Positions 1 through 32,705 of a stretch of DNA of 64,000 bases are shown one piece after another. The stretch lies in assembly GCA_021613335.1 (NCBI GenBank), contig JAJTWR010000374.1, positions 124,001 to 188,000 of the forward strand. The letters run 5' to 3'. Source of the stretch: Whitmania pigra (lineage: Eukaryota > Annelida > Clitellata > Hirudinida > Haemopidae). The stretch's first letter is position 1, and every line of letters starts with the position of its first letter. The notes below the pieces were generated by a model, which was not told the DNA's origin, searched no databases, and saw only the letters and a program-made list of their open reading frames with translations. The translations under genes and the position numbers were made by a program.

Positions 1-21196
<21,196 letters not shown>

Positions 21197-22451
21197 TTCG
21201 CTTAACAGTCAGACCAAGGTATTTTCAAACCCAAAGATCTTCAAACCAAGTTTTAGGCAAACGGCAGAAAAACATTGCTTTAATCTGATAATTTTTCATT
21301 TTTCTTAAAATTTATTCCGAAAGTTGCAACAAACGATTCGACCAAATGATCTACCTCCCATCAATGCAAGATCCTTAAACAATTCCTCATTGCTTCAGAT
21401 GTTTAATCAATCATTCTAACTTATTCACCTCGAATTGCACTGTCCAAAGGGCATTCGTCATCGCCGCAGTTGGAATTGAAATGTATCCCGGCTCGTGGAG
21501 ACTCGGACGCGATCGGCGTACATTTCAAAACACGGTCCTATGCTGACGGCCTAGTGCAAGCAGCAATCGGAAAAATTAGGTGAGCCGTTGCACAACTACC
21601 CGCACGCCTCCGGACGTGTGCACGTGTGAAATCGATTATACTCTCGGTATTTACAACCGCCCGCCACACAAGTAAAACCCCCTTCGATTGAAATTTGTTT
21701 GCTCAATTCTAAAGCTTAGAAGTTGAAATTTAAATTCATCCCCGAGGGTCGTATATCTGCTGCGAGGGCCCAGGGCTTCAAAGTGACGTCACGTTTCCGC
21801 CTGCTCTGCATCTAAAAATAGATCGATATCCTTTTGGCATTCTGTCTATTAGCATATTCTCTCTTGTGACCTCTTGCGGAATTTCCAATTCTCTTATTGT
21901 GATTCGTTCGTTTCCTCCATGAAAAAATCTAATCAATCGTAAATTTAATAGCTTCTGCATAAGTCAAGCAATTGCAATTATTATTAACGTCACCATAATT
22001 TTAAGTAATTATATTAACTAAAGGTTTAAAGTATATTGTTAATAATTATATGCAGTAAGTATGAAGGCAACCTTTACTTAAAACATCGATTGTGCTCGGC
22101 AGTGCGCGCGGTCGAGCGATCGCTCTTGCGGGAGTCTTCCTCCTGACTTGTTCAGACCCCATACTTTGATGACAATTTAGAAATCAGTGTTATAAAAAGC
22201 TTAGAAGCAGATGAATAAATTTGACTAGTTTCAAACAACATTAACAAAATCATAAAATTGATTTTGAACATTCCTCCATTTCCAAAGGTCCATTTGACCA
22301 TTCACCGATAAAACCCTTTCCACATAAGCTGTAAAATCATGATAATGTGACAGCTGGCATAACCATTTCTCAAAAAGTAAAGTAATTAATGCAGTTATAA
22401 ATATTTTATTCTAGACTTGACACTCAAAGAGATTAAACATTGAACATGGGG
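21197..22451. other. Intergenic: Cav2 upstream region and POP1 3' flank
   Basis: No coding sequence recognised. Segments at about 21440-21700 and 22085-22145 are GC-richer than the surroundings (for example gcgcgcggtcgagcgatcgc) and could belong to the Cav2 promoter or an untranslated first exon. A likely POP1 polyadenylation signal lies at 22405-22410. Confidence 0.45.
22405..22410 (-). terminator. Probable polyadenylation signal of POP1 (AATAAA)
   Basis: AATAAA on the minus strand, about 40 nt past the POP1 stop codon. Confidence 0.55.
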
Positions 22452-24830
22452 TTAATGAGGAAGATCAAAAAGAGTTTTGAGAGTTGCAAAGTGGTAATAG
22501 AGAGATGTCGAGGACCTCACCAGCACCAAATTTATAGGAACTTTTTTCGTCGTGTCGCTAGCTTTAATGTGTCTAGCATTATCGGAGTAAAGTCTGCCGA
22601 TGCCAGGAAGAGCAACAAATCCGACGATTCGACCCTTTCCTTTGAAGAACGCAAAACCTCCGACCCGACTGAATCCGATGGTTTGACGAGTGCAGTAATC
22701 CACGATGTTCGACGCTTTCTGCATGCTGGTGGTGTCGTATTTCGTCCTCTCCGAGATATCTCCGGGAGGTTCCGTAATGTCTCTCCGATCTCCGACAAAA
22801 GCCGCGACGTCCGCTGCGGAAGGAATGCAAATCATCGAAAACTCGGGACTCCCTCTTTCTAAGACGTCCACGACCACGGGAACCAGACCCATGGAATAAG
22901 ATGTCATCATTCGATCGACATAAGGAGACGCAAGAAACATCTGCGACCTGTCGAGAATCATTTTCTTGCTGCCATTTTTTTCAACAGAGAAGTAGCAATT
23001 GGAAGATCCTTTGACAGTGACTTTCCTAAAAATTTGACCAGCTGGTAATTTTAAGCTTGACTCACTTTTTTCTGTCTGAAATTTGAATCGCATTGATTTG
23101 TCAATCTCTTTAAGGAACTTATTGTCTCTGATGACAAAATACTCCAGAGCCTTTGTGTCTGATGTTTTAATATCTTCATTATTTCCATTTAATTGATCAA
23201 CATGATGCAACGATGCCTTTGCATTCCACTCATCACATAGTTCTTGCCACGGGCAATGAAAAGGAGTCTGAACTTTTAGCTTCTTGTAGTGGGGTCTCTT
23301 TGATCTGGGCATTCTTTCATATTTTGAAGATAGTCTCTGATATGCAGTCAACTGAAATTCTTTGCCAGATTTTGAATCAGGATAGAAATCTGGAAATGGA
23401 AGATGAGCTGCTTCGTAGTTGATGCGCTTAAGCTCTTCCAGGCCAATTGAACGGGCTCCTCTGTAAATGAGTCCCAGCCAGAACGCCATGCCCCAACCTC
23501 GTGGTATTACTACGTCCCATCCGCTACCATACCCCGGGTCTCCTGAGCTGTTCGTAGAACCGGGGTTCTGAAGAAGTAGAATAGGAATGGAAGGATTATA
23601 ATTGGTTAGCAATGACCCTGACCTGAGTTCATTCATGGCATGAGTAGACAATTTGACCTCCTTCAGTTTTGTCATCAGATCTTCATTCCATATACTGGAA
23701 AAGGACAGTTGTGGGTCAAAATGATGAAATGTCGGATGATTGTAATTTGAAAAAATTCCACCATGATTGGAGTCAATTCTTTTTCGAGGCATATTAAGTC
23801 TCGGATCTCCTACTAAAAGACCGTGCACTCCAGAGGATGGAAAAGTAACTGCATCGGTAGATTTTAAGTTGCACCAATTTACATGCTGTGCCCTGACTGC
23901 TGACATTTCATTCTCATTGTATTTGTAAAAATTGTTGAAGTATGAACACTCTAGATCTGAGATTTTCAAGGCTGACCAAAGCACACTTTGAGACTTTGGT
24001 CCAATCAGCTTAAACCTGCAGAAATCTTTGGTGCGTACAATGACGTCAATGGTACCATTGGTAAGGAGGTTATCATTATTTTCAACCTTAGAGAGATTCA
24101 AAGCATCCTTAAAGTGATCTAATAGTTCATTGCCACTAGAAGGATGAACCCAAATTAGAATTGATCTCTTCACTCGAGGTTCAAGATCAAACCTCCACAA
24201 AAATTTTACGTTAGCAATTGGAATGTTTTGATTGTCTCCTTTTTTATAAAAAATGGTTTCACCCTCATATCTACCTCCTTTGTGATGGTCACTGATAACT
24301 GATGATGATTCAGTTTGATTACATATAAACAATTCCATGGCCCTTATTATATCTGTCTCTGATCCAACAATTTCAAAACATTGAAGCCAAGAAATGTCAA
24401 TGATGAGGGACTCTTTTCTGGAGTCTCGATATGCTGCCCTCACACCTCTGTCGTTTCTTCGTTCAGCTATTTTGCATTTCCATAGCTCTGCCATGTGAAA
24501 TCTCTTGGCATGCCAAATGTGTGTCTCTAGCCATCTCTTACTTGAGCTTCTCTTTTCATATTCAAGCAAGAGGTTGCTTGGACGTCTCCTGTGCCTCCTG
24601 GAAGGACGCTTTTTGGGGATCGCAAGCATGTCCTTAGCAACTTTGCTTCTCAAAGTTCGTGGGAGCCTCTTGATGTTATGATTGGCAGCTCTTCTCCTCA
24701 TATGTCTAGGGAGTCGTTGCTGAGGAGCATCATTTCCAGAAACTGCCTGGCTTACCTCAAGCATCATCTTCATCTCTTTGGCCCTCTTCTCCACAAATTC
24801 CAATATTGGAATTTCATCAACACCCTCCAT
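22452..24830 (-). CDS. POP1: POP1, protein subunit of ribonuclease P and RNase MRP
   Basis: Largest protein of nuclear RNase P/MRP, which matures tRNA 5' ends and rRNA. It is a single uninterrupted exon of about 792 codons, shorter than human POP1 (1,024 residues). The N-terminal POP1 domain shows the basic stretch LPRHMRRRAANHNIKRLPR and the motif WLETHIWHAKRFHM. The POPLD region is clear in WGMAFWLGLIYRGARS, and the C-terminus keeps VGGFAFFKGKGRIVGFVALP. The frame extends eight codons further to 24854, but there the sequence CTGTTTTTCAG looks like a 3' splice site. I therefore chose the ATG of MEGVDEIP at 24828-24830, which implies a spliced 5' leader. POP1 is divergent from CDK11. Identification is secure. 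Confidence 0.95.
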   Translation of the reverse strand: MEGVDEIPILEFVEKRAKEMKMMLEVSQAVSGNDAPQQRLPRHMRRRAANHNIKRLPRTLRSKVAKDMLAIPKKRPSRRHRRRPSNLLLEYEKRSSSKRWLETHIWHAKRFHMAELWKCKIAERRNDRGVRAAYRDSRKESLIIDISWLQCFEIVGSETDIIRAMELFICNQTESSSVISDHHKGGRYEGETIFYKKGDNQNIPIANVKFLWRFDLEPRVKRSILIWVHPSSGNELLDHFKDALNLSKVENNDNLLTNGTIDVIVRTKDFCRFKLIGPKSQSVLWSALKISDLECSYFNNFYKYNENEMSAVRAQHVNWCNLKSTDAVTFPSSGVHGLLVGDPRLNMPRKRIDSNHGGIFSNYNHPTFHHFDPQLSFSSIWNEDLMTKLKEVKLSTHAMNELRSGSLLTNYNPSIPILLLQNPGSTNSSGDPGYGSGWDVVIPRGWGMAFWLGLIYRGARSIGLEELKRINYEAAHLPFPDFYPDSKSGKEFQLTAYQRLSSKYERMPRSKRPHYKKLKVQTPFHCPWQELCDEWNAKASLHHVDQLNGNNEDIKTSDTKALEYFVIRDNKFLKEIDKSMRFKFQTEKSESSLKLPAGQIFRKVTVKGSSNCYFSVEKNGSKKMILDRSQMFLASPYVDRMMTSYSMGLVPVVVDVLERGSPEFSMICIPSAADVAAFVGDRRDITEPPGDISERTKYDTTSMQKASNIVDYCTRQTIGFSRVGGFAFFKGKGRIVGFVALPGIGRLYSDNARHIKASDTTKKVPINLVLVRSSTSLYYHFATLKTLFDLPH

Positions 24831-25692
24831 TTTCAAACTTCTGAAAAACAGCATAATAAAGCATGATTATCAGCATGTGTATCCAGATTACCATGATGTG
24901 GTCATGCAGCACAGCCTGTTATTATAGTTATAAAAATTACAACTTCTAACTAGTAATGAAAATGTCAGATTTGATTTCAGAAAATAGAATATTTGTAAAA
25001 TATTCATTCAGTTGACATAAATCTTTTTACAAAAAAAATTTATTCAAAAGCACTCCCAACTACATTGTGCCATTTATCTAGTGAACCTCAGAAATAATAA
25101 TGTGGTACAAAGGGGCAAAATATTTAATATCTTAAAAATCTAAACAATTTACTAACTTTTAACCGCGGAGATAATAAATTTTTCAAAATGTACGCGGACG
25201 ACATAAACAAAAACAATTTTGAAGACACGAGAAAAACAAGCGATAATACGTGTCTGGAAAATCAACGGTGAATAAAATATAACAAACTTTAGTTTTAAAT
25301 ACAAAAACATTAATTTTATGTAATAATTATTTTATAACAATAAACAAATATATTGTTTTTAAAATTAATATAAATTATAAATTATGAGTTTACTAAATCA
25401 AAAATGTTTTTGTATAAATATAGCTGCATAGGCCTCAATATCGCCCCCACATCTAAACAATAACAAGGTTTTTTAAGCGTTATACTGCCCGTTTACAGCA
25501 ATAATTGGTAATAACATGTTTTGTAACTTTAGTAACTAAATCCGAAAGTATTATCTTTATATTCCATTTGTCAACAAATAATGCGCTATTCATACAATCT
25601 CGCGATTGCCATAGTTTGTGGGGTTAAAAGTTGAAATTGTTGATTTAAATATATTTCTAAATTAACAATGATTTTTTTTTTTAGCTTCAGAC
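24831..25692. promoter_or_regulatory. Shared upstream region of divergent POP1 and CDK11
   Basis: About 860 bp separate the two start codons, which point away from each other, so this stretch must contain both promoters and both leaders. A splice acceptor lies just before each start (TTTTTCAG for POP1, TTTTTTTAG for CDK11), so each leader probably has a non-coding first exon here. No TATA box or other element could be assigned with confidence. Confidence 0.45.
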
Positions 25693-28600
25693 ATGTCCAA
25701 AAGCAGATCAAGTTCTTTGGAACAAGGTGAACTCGGAGCAACTCCAGATTTCAACATCAGTCCTCACATAGATCTTGAAATGGTTACTGAAAGTGAGGTT
25801 AGGAGAGAAAAAGAAAGGAAAAGAAAGCGAGAGGAGCATGAGCAGTAAATATATTTGATATTGATATTATGATTTATTATATAATGATAAAATTACTTCT
25901 ATTTAACATTAAATGTTTAATTTTGCATTTAACATTTTATTTGGGTATATATTTGATATGTTTAAGTCGTAGTTTGAAGTTTAGGTTATCATTTAAAATA
26001 AATAAATTATCATAATTAGTAAGCATTAATTCATTTAAATTTAGTAATCTGTGCTTTTGCTACAATGCTTGAAAACTTTAGATTGGATGAAACAGAAGAT
26101 ATACTAAGGATCAAGCCACCTCAGGTGAGGTCATCTGTTTATGAAGAAGACACCTTCAAGAGGTTCAGAAGGTCAGATGACAGGGGTGATGAAAGATCTT
26201 CATCATCAAAGAAGAACCAGCAGTCGCACCATGAGAGGTAAACAATTTAAGCTGCACTTTATGACATTAATTATGATGATAATAGCTATTAGATTCTACC
26301 ATGTTTCTTCAAGCATAAGGAAGTCTTATATTGAAATTTGCTTTAAAAGAAACATTAAGACTTATTTTTAGTTTACACTTAAAACTTGGCCGTGCTTAAT
26401 GGCAAGATTTTCATTCTGGATTCCAGCGATCGCCTGGAACGACTCGAACGAGAACGGAGGAGACTTGATAACGAGAGGCACAGACATCTGGATAGGATTC
26501 AGAAGGAGAGGGACCATGAAAGAGAAATGGCCAAGAAGGAAAAGTCCGGAAGGTCAGATGAAGACAGGAGGAGAGATGAACGAAGAGATTACAGAAGCAG
26601 GCCTGCCAAGAGTAATTTATTTATTTAAACTTATTTTGGTCATAATGTACATTTCATTAATTTTCCAATTGGTGAACAATTGTTTATTTTTCTGACTGAC
26701 ATATTCATTTCACCGATTTTTTTCCAAGTGTTTGGATAATGTTTAAATTTGTTTTTTGCAGCCTCTCACAGCAGCGATTATAGAAAATCGAGGAATGAAT
26801 CAAAGGAATCGAGAGCCCAGAACAAAGCCGTTCCTTCTCCACGTCCCCGAAAGGAGGAAAGAAGGCAGGAAGACAGGAACAATTACCAGAGGTCGCCAGA
26901 AATAGAAAGATTTTCAAGCGAGGAAAGAAAGGCTGCAAAGGATAGAGATGATCGTCATCAAGGTGAGAGATGTTTGTGGGAATAATTTATTTAGATGGCA
27001 GCGGTAATCAATTTGAAATCTTGGAATATAGCCGGTCAAGTTTCGTCTTCGGACCAGGACGTGTCTGACGAGGCTTCGCACAACGTTGGAAGCGACGAGA
27101 TCATCCACGATTCAAAGGTCAATGAGTCACCTTCCGTGGAAAATTCTAGCGAGTTGCCAAAATATGGCGGTCAGTGTTCAGATTAGCCGTTGATATTTGA
27201 CCACTAGCGATAGTAAATAACTATTCGCACAAGCTGATAAAATATTGTTATTTGGCAGACCTCTACAAACTCGCTCGCTCCAAGTTCGACGTCGACGAGG
27301 AAGAAGAACAAGAGGAGGAAAGAAATTCAGGAACTCAGCATTCAAGTGAAGATAACAGTGCCAGGAGGAGTCCCAGTCCCGTGGAACATCGGGAACATTC
27401 GTCGACTCCTCAGGCAGAGGAAGTGGATGAAGATGTGGAAAAGGATAAGTCTCCAGAAAATAGAGATGACGATGACAACAACGCAGAGGAAGAAAAAACT
27501 GCGACGGTGCCAGAGGATGTCGAAGACGACGATGATGATGACGATCAGCTTCTTCCACTCTATTATCCAGCCATTCAGGGATGCAGGAGTGTTGAGGAGT
27601 TCCATTGTCTCAACAAGATTAACGAGGGAACTTATGGAGTTGTATACAGAGCTGTTGATCTTAAACTGAGTTTGTATTATATACACTGAATTATTATTGA
27701 TTCATTATTGGTATTGTTACGAGACACTATTTTTCACTTTATTAATTGTGATAATGATGATTCCAACTATCAATGCTATCAATGAATGAAGTGTCAAAAT
27801 TGGTAATAGATTAACAATTTTTAAAGTAAATTTAGTGCAAGTATTTCAAAATTTTCTTGAACATTTATGCATAAATATTTTGCAATTAATTGATTAATTC
27901 CTTCAGGAGAAGTTGTAGCCTTAAAGAGACTGAAACTGGAGAAGGAAAAGGATGGATTTCCCATCACCTCATTGAGGGAAATCAAACTGCTCATGATGGC
28001 CAGACATCCAAACATTGTCACCATCAAGGTTTGCTTCTTGTTTGATGACTAAAATAATTGTTGGAGTAATAATGATACAAATGTTGCCATTGAAAACCTC
28101 CTTAAATATTAGGAGGTTGTTGTCGGTAGCAACCTGGACAAAGTGTACATGGTGATGGAGTATGTGGAGCACGACATGAAGAGCCTCATGGAATCGATGA
28201 AGGAACCTTTCACTATTGGGGAAGTTAAAACTCTCATGATGCAACTCCTCAGGGGAGTTCAACATCTCCACAACAACTGGATCATACACAGGGACCTCAA
28301 AACATCCAACCTTCTGCTCAGTCACTCAGGCATACTGAAGGTGATGATGATTAATATTAGGATTAATTATTAATGTATTACTAATTGTAATTTGGCATAA
28401 GAACTGTAATAACTAGAAAAGTGAATCATATGAAGTAAAAGTAATTGGACTTTGTATAATTCAGATTGCTGATTTTGGACTTGCAAGGGAATATGGCTCT
28501 CCCCTTAAACCCTACACACCCATTGTGGTCACTCTTTGGTACAGGTCCCCGGAACTGCTACTGGGCACAAAGATGTACAGCACCAGTGTCGACATGTGGT

Positions 28601-29353
28601 CAGTGGGATGCATCTTTGCCGAGTTCCTCCTCAGAAAACCACTCTTTGTTGGAAAGACAGAGATTGACCAACTTGGAAGGATATTCAAAGTGTGTCATAA
28701 AATACAATTTCTGCATTCTGTTATCTGTCATTTATAAAATATCATCAAATCATCAATGATTGGATTGATAATTCATCATTATGGTGGAAATGCATAATTA
28801 TCCTTTTATGATAATTACAAAACAAGATTTAGCTAATTACAAGTTAATTATCAGGTGCTTGGAAGTCCTAATGAGGACATCTGGCCAGGAGTGAAAGATC
28901 TTCCAGTGATGCAAAAAGCAACATTCACGCAGCACCCTTACAACCAGCTGAGGAAGAAGTTTGAACCATGCCTTCTGTCGGAGAAGGGATTTCAGCTTAT
29001 GAACAGGTTTGCGTTTTGCTAGTTTTTAATTAATTAATAAAGCATTACAAAATATTTCAACTGCATAAATGCTTTAACGATTCCAAGTGATGATTTTAAT
29101 ATTATTATCGTGTCATTACAACGATAAATAAAAGCTGTTCCATATCCACAGCATGCTGACCTACTGCCCCGAAAAGAGGGTGACGGCCGACGTCGCCCTC
29201 ACGAACGACTACTTCAACGAGACGCCCCTGCCCACCCACACGAGCATGTTCCCCACGTGGCCTGCCAAGAGCGAGCTTTACAAGGCCATGAAGTCCCCAA
29301 AAGCTCCGACAGGTGGAAAAGCCATTCCAAAGCTAAACGTTGGTTTCAACTAA
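25693..29353 (+). CDS. CDK11: CDK11 (PITSLRE) cyclin-dependent kinase
   Basis: Nuclear CDK acting with L-type cyclins in transcription and pre-mRNA splicing. Eleven coding exons join in frame to 723 residues: 25693-25844, 26082-26237, 26427-26611, 26762-26962, 27032-27169, 27259-27669, 27907-28028, 28113-28340, 28465-28689, 28855-29006, 29152-29353. The N-terminal half is the charged Arg/Glu/Ser-rich tail typical of the family. The kinase domain begins near residue 395 with [13 protein letters not shown] and has the diagnostic PITSLRE helix (about 433-439), HRDLKTSN in the catalytic loop and [11 protein letters not shown]. The usual APE motif after the T-loop reads SPE. The region after VDLKL is shorter than in human. 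A run of Asp precedes the kinase. Length compares with about 780-795 in human. Identification is secure; individual exon ends could shift by a few bases. Confidence 0.95.
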
Positions 29354-30003
29354 TTCGATTTAATAGACTTGCAAATGTGTTTTATGACTACTGAACTAGT
29401 TCTACATTATACTCTCGACTTATGTGATTGCCAGAGTGAGAAAGATTTGACAAAGACTGCAAATATGCCTTCTCAAGGTTTTTTCTTCAAGTTCTACTGA
29501 ATATTCAGGAGGAGAAATCCTATTTAATGATAACTAATCACAATGTATATTGCTATTTGTTTTTTTTTGTTCAAAATTATCTCTTTAATTTGATATTATT
29601 TTAAAGTTGGAAGATAGAATAAAAGTTCAAAAGTTTTTTATAACCTTCACTTTGAAATAGTTGTGTTGCTGCAGGTTTGTCTCAGGGATGTTATGGCTTT
29701 CATAATTAAAAGAAAGTTTGTCTCTCATTTGTCATTCTCATAAGATAAATTAGTAATTTAGATAATTATTATACATAGGTAATTTAGTAATTAAGATAAA
29801 TGTTTTCCATGATTTAAATATTCAAACATCTAGTGAAAATTACAGTTACTGGAGAAATGCATTGTCAATGAAACATTTCGGCGATAAACTGTCAGGAAAC
29901 TTGAGACACGGATAAACTTGATTTTATGCAAAAAGCATCCCCATAACGAATGTGTAATGTACATAGCTACAATAAGATCAAGAAATTTTGAAAGGATTTG
30001 GAA
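29354..30003. other. Convergent 3' flanks of CDK11 and SSNA1
   Basis: No coding sequence. A candidate CDK11 polyadenylation signal AATAAA is at 29618-29623. The rest is AT-rich non-coding sequence. Confidence 0.5.
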
Positions 30004-30649
30004 TCAGGATTTCTTTGGGGGCGGTGTGTTGGTCAGCAGAGAGGAACTTTTGGCTGTTTCATTTTTTATGAATTTTAATAAAGTTTGTGAGCTTTCCAAA
30101 ATCTGAAAGAAAAGTTTGTCAAGTGCATGGGTTACTTGAAATTGTAAGTGAAAGTAAAAGCTAAATTAGGAACATGATTTATACTACAAATAATTAAACA
30201 GAAATGTACTTGCCTTTGAATAAGCAGCCTCAGTTTCTGATATTGTCTTGTCAAAGTCGTTTCTTGCCGCCATTTTTTTGGCTACACGCTGATTCACGGT
30301 TCCCAACTGATGGGTCATTTTCCTTATTTCAGATTCCAATCTCTCTTTTTCTGCTTCATCCTCTATGATTGAACGGTGTAATTCATCCCTTTTCTTTTTC
30401 AAAGCTTCCAGACCTTATAAGCCAAAACACAAACTTTTGTAATTTGTATCTTCATTCATGTTCAAGTGTAATCTTTGATATTGTAGAAACATAAAGTAGG
30501 AGTTATCACATATTCTCGTTATCTACCATTATAAATACACGACTGAAGGCACAAAGAGCTTAATTGTAAGGTTTACAATAAGTAAAATTCCACAAACATT
30601 GAACGAGTTCATTGTTATAACTTTGCAAAGCGGCCGCCTGAGAAGACAT
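30004..30649 (-). CDS. SSNA1: SSNA1 (NA14), coiled-coil centrosome/basal-body protein
   Basis: Small self-assembling coiled-coil protein that binds microtubules at centrioles, cilia and branch points. Three exons give 116 residues (human 119): 30598-30649 (MSSQAAALQSYNNELVQ), 30214-30413 (central coiled coil with KMAARNDFDKTISETEAAY) and 30004-30102 (ILESSQTLLKF, short Ser/Thr/Pro tail ending PPPKKS). The central part matches human SSNA1 nearly residue for residue in its heptads. The second intron starts with GC (AAG|GCAAGT), because the neighbouring GT would break the frame. It is convergent with CDK11. Identification is strong. Confidence 0.9.
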
Positions 30650-31281
30650 GCCGTCAGTCAAAATTGTTTACAATCCCCTGGTAACTCGCAAACGAATAAC
30701 AAGCGCGTCGTCCTTGAGCTATATTTTTCTGGATATAATTTTTCTGTGTTAAAAAATTTTAAACAATTAAAATTAAATTTATTTAGTGTTTATCAAATTT
30801 GCAACATTGCCGAGAATCTGTTGTAACTAGGGACATCATTTCAGCTTTTTCTAAAGGGAGACAACTTGAAGCGATGACCCTTTTTGCATCTAGTCTAAAG
30901 TCAGGGAAATTACTGCCACCCCAATGACGTACCCGGTTATAATCACTACAAATGAATAGATAATCAAGCTAATATTATGATATTGCAATACCTAAGCTGG
31001 AGTTTTGAGAGATAATGCGAAAACCGTTTCGCCAAATTCCTCTTTAATAAGCACACAGTTTGACGTTTGGTCTAATCAACTATTTATTCATTAACATTTT
31101 AAAATATATTAAATGTAATCACAACATTGAAAAAATTATTTAAATATGGAATTTTCAAAAATCTACAATTGTTTCTAAAGAACAAGAAAATGGACTCAAA
31201 ACAGAAAAAAAGCGTATGAAAATAGAACGTCTGATCACCGCTTTACAATCGAGATCAACAAATTAAAAGCAAATTCAAAAC
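30650..31281. other. Intergenic stretch upstream of SSNA1
   Basis: Must contain the SSNA1 promoter on the minus strand. Nothing specific recognised; sequence is AT-rich with no extended open frame. Confidence 0.4.
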
Positions 31282-31437
31282 ATGGGCGACGAAAACGTTA
31301 CTTCTGAAGAAGGAATCACTATGGATTTGGAGCATGCAATCGTAATCACTACAGTAGTGGTTTATTATTTGATGGCCTATGCCTACATTATAGCAACCAA
31401 ACTTACAGACGATGGAAACCTTTGGAGAAAAGAATAG
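31282..31437 (+). CDS. Possible small single-pass membrane protein (51 aa), unrecognised
   Basis: Open frame of 51 codons beginning MGDENVTSEEGITMDLE and ending NLWRKE. The start context (AAAACATGG) is good. Residues about 19-42 are hydrophobic and aromatic (VITTVVVYYLMAYAYIIA), consistent with one membrane helix, flanked by an acidic N-terminus and a mixed C-terminus. I do not recognise a family, and a frame this short can occur by chance. It lies between SSNA1 (divergent) and the large extracellular gene (convergent), the spacing expected of a real short gene. Confidence 0.35.
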   Translation: MGDENVTSEEGITMDLEHAIVITTVVVYYLMAYAYIIATKLTDDGNLWRKE

Positions 31438-31656
31438 AAACAGAGTTTAAAAAGAAATTTGATTTTTTTCAACTTGAAAATGTTCACAAAAGATGAAACG
31501 CGAACACATTGCTTACAGATCGACTAAGTAAAAATGTATTTTTAGGCTTGTAATGTACTTGTCGAATTAGAAAATCAGCTAACTAATTTGTTTCATTATT
31601 AATGAAATCTACACCAGCATATGAGTCAAGTACTGGATGACTGATGCCAAGGCTGC
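31438..31656. other. Short intergenic gap
   Basis: AT-rich; expected 3' end of the large extracellular gene on the minus strand. No feature recognised. Confidence 0.4.
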
Positions 31657-32705
31657 CTAAGCACAGCACTCCATCCAATCTGCCACCTTGTTAGAGTTGT
31701 AATAGAGTCCGTCGAACTTGGCTGTTGTACAAAAATTCTCGTTAAATACCGTAAAATAACTGAAAGCAATTCGACTTTTTTGATATGACAGAGACTGCAA
31801 CTTAATATAGTGACTTTATCCATAGTAATTAATAATATTAATTGTGTCTATTGTGCGTCTACATAAGACTTCTTCGATGCACAACCAACCGTTGAAAGCT
31901 CCTTGTACCACGGGCGTGTTGGCAATCTGAACATTCCACGGAACCACCTTGGCTGGAATAAAACCGGGTGCTGTCTTCTCAGTCAAATAGTAATTCTTGG
32001 AAACTGTCACCCAGGTCAGTCCGTTGTCTTCGCTCATGACTACTGCCTGTTTGTTCTTGTCCAGACCGTAAAGTCGATTCTTGCTCTTCACGTATCCGAG
32101 AATGTTAATAACAGATTTGTCCAAGGCTGAATTTGGTTGTGTTTTAAATTATGAGATTAAGTTAGCATTAAAAATGAGTAAAAAATAATAATAACAATAG
32201 TTATTTTGTATGGCGACCTATGCATATCGTCACGTCAAAAAGTGAACCTCTCGTAAATATAAATTAATTTAATTCCAATGTTGCAATCAGCTGCAGAGAG
32301 CGCTATACCATTTGATTCATCCAATAGGTTCAAACTCTGCTCCATGTAATACAAACGAGCTGTTATTAATAGAAATTGCTTCGCTCACCTTGCCAAGTAA
32401 TTCCATCGGGAGATGAAAAGCATTTCAAATCTTCCAAGCTGCAAATTTTAAGCAAGACGTTGATGTGTTGCAATACTGTTTATGGTTATTAAGAAATGGT
32501 GAATTAAGAATACTTGGGCATGATGTCGCAGAGGTAACCTTTTGAATTTTCCAAGGCGATACCTCGACTGTAATATTCTGCAATGAGAAATTTCGCAATT
32601 AAAAGAAATAATTTATTTTGCAACTGAGTATATTTGTTGAAATTAAATTAAACTTGCCCTCCATAGGAGTTGTAGGCTGCCATCCGTTGTACTTCATGCA
32701 TAATT
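31657..32705 (-). other. Extracellular gene, 3' exons: Cys/Trp-rich tail
   Basis: Exons 32658-32705, 32514-32577, 32389-32438, 31863-32126 and 31657-31721 (stop at 31657-31659). Short exons encode LCMKYNGWQ, YSRGIALENSKGYLC, LKCFSSPDGITWQ, a longer stretch with MSEDNGLTWVTV, and FDGLYYNSNKVADWMECCA. The SxDGxTW motif appears twice more after the discoidin domain, which itself ends with a similar DDGINW. The first of these introns has a GC donor (G|GCAAGT); using the nearby GT leads to a stop two exons later. Confidence 0.65.

Noticed and set aside
22440..22862. 140-codon plus-strand frame
   Set aside because: Antisense shadow of POP1 with no family resemblance.
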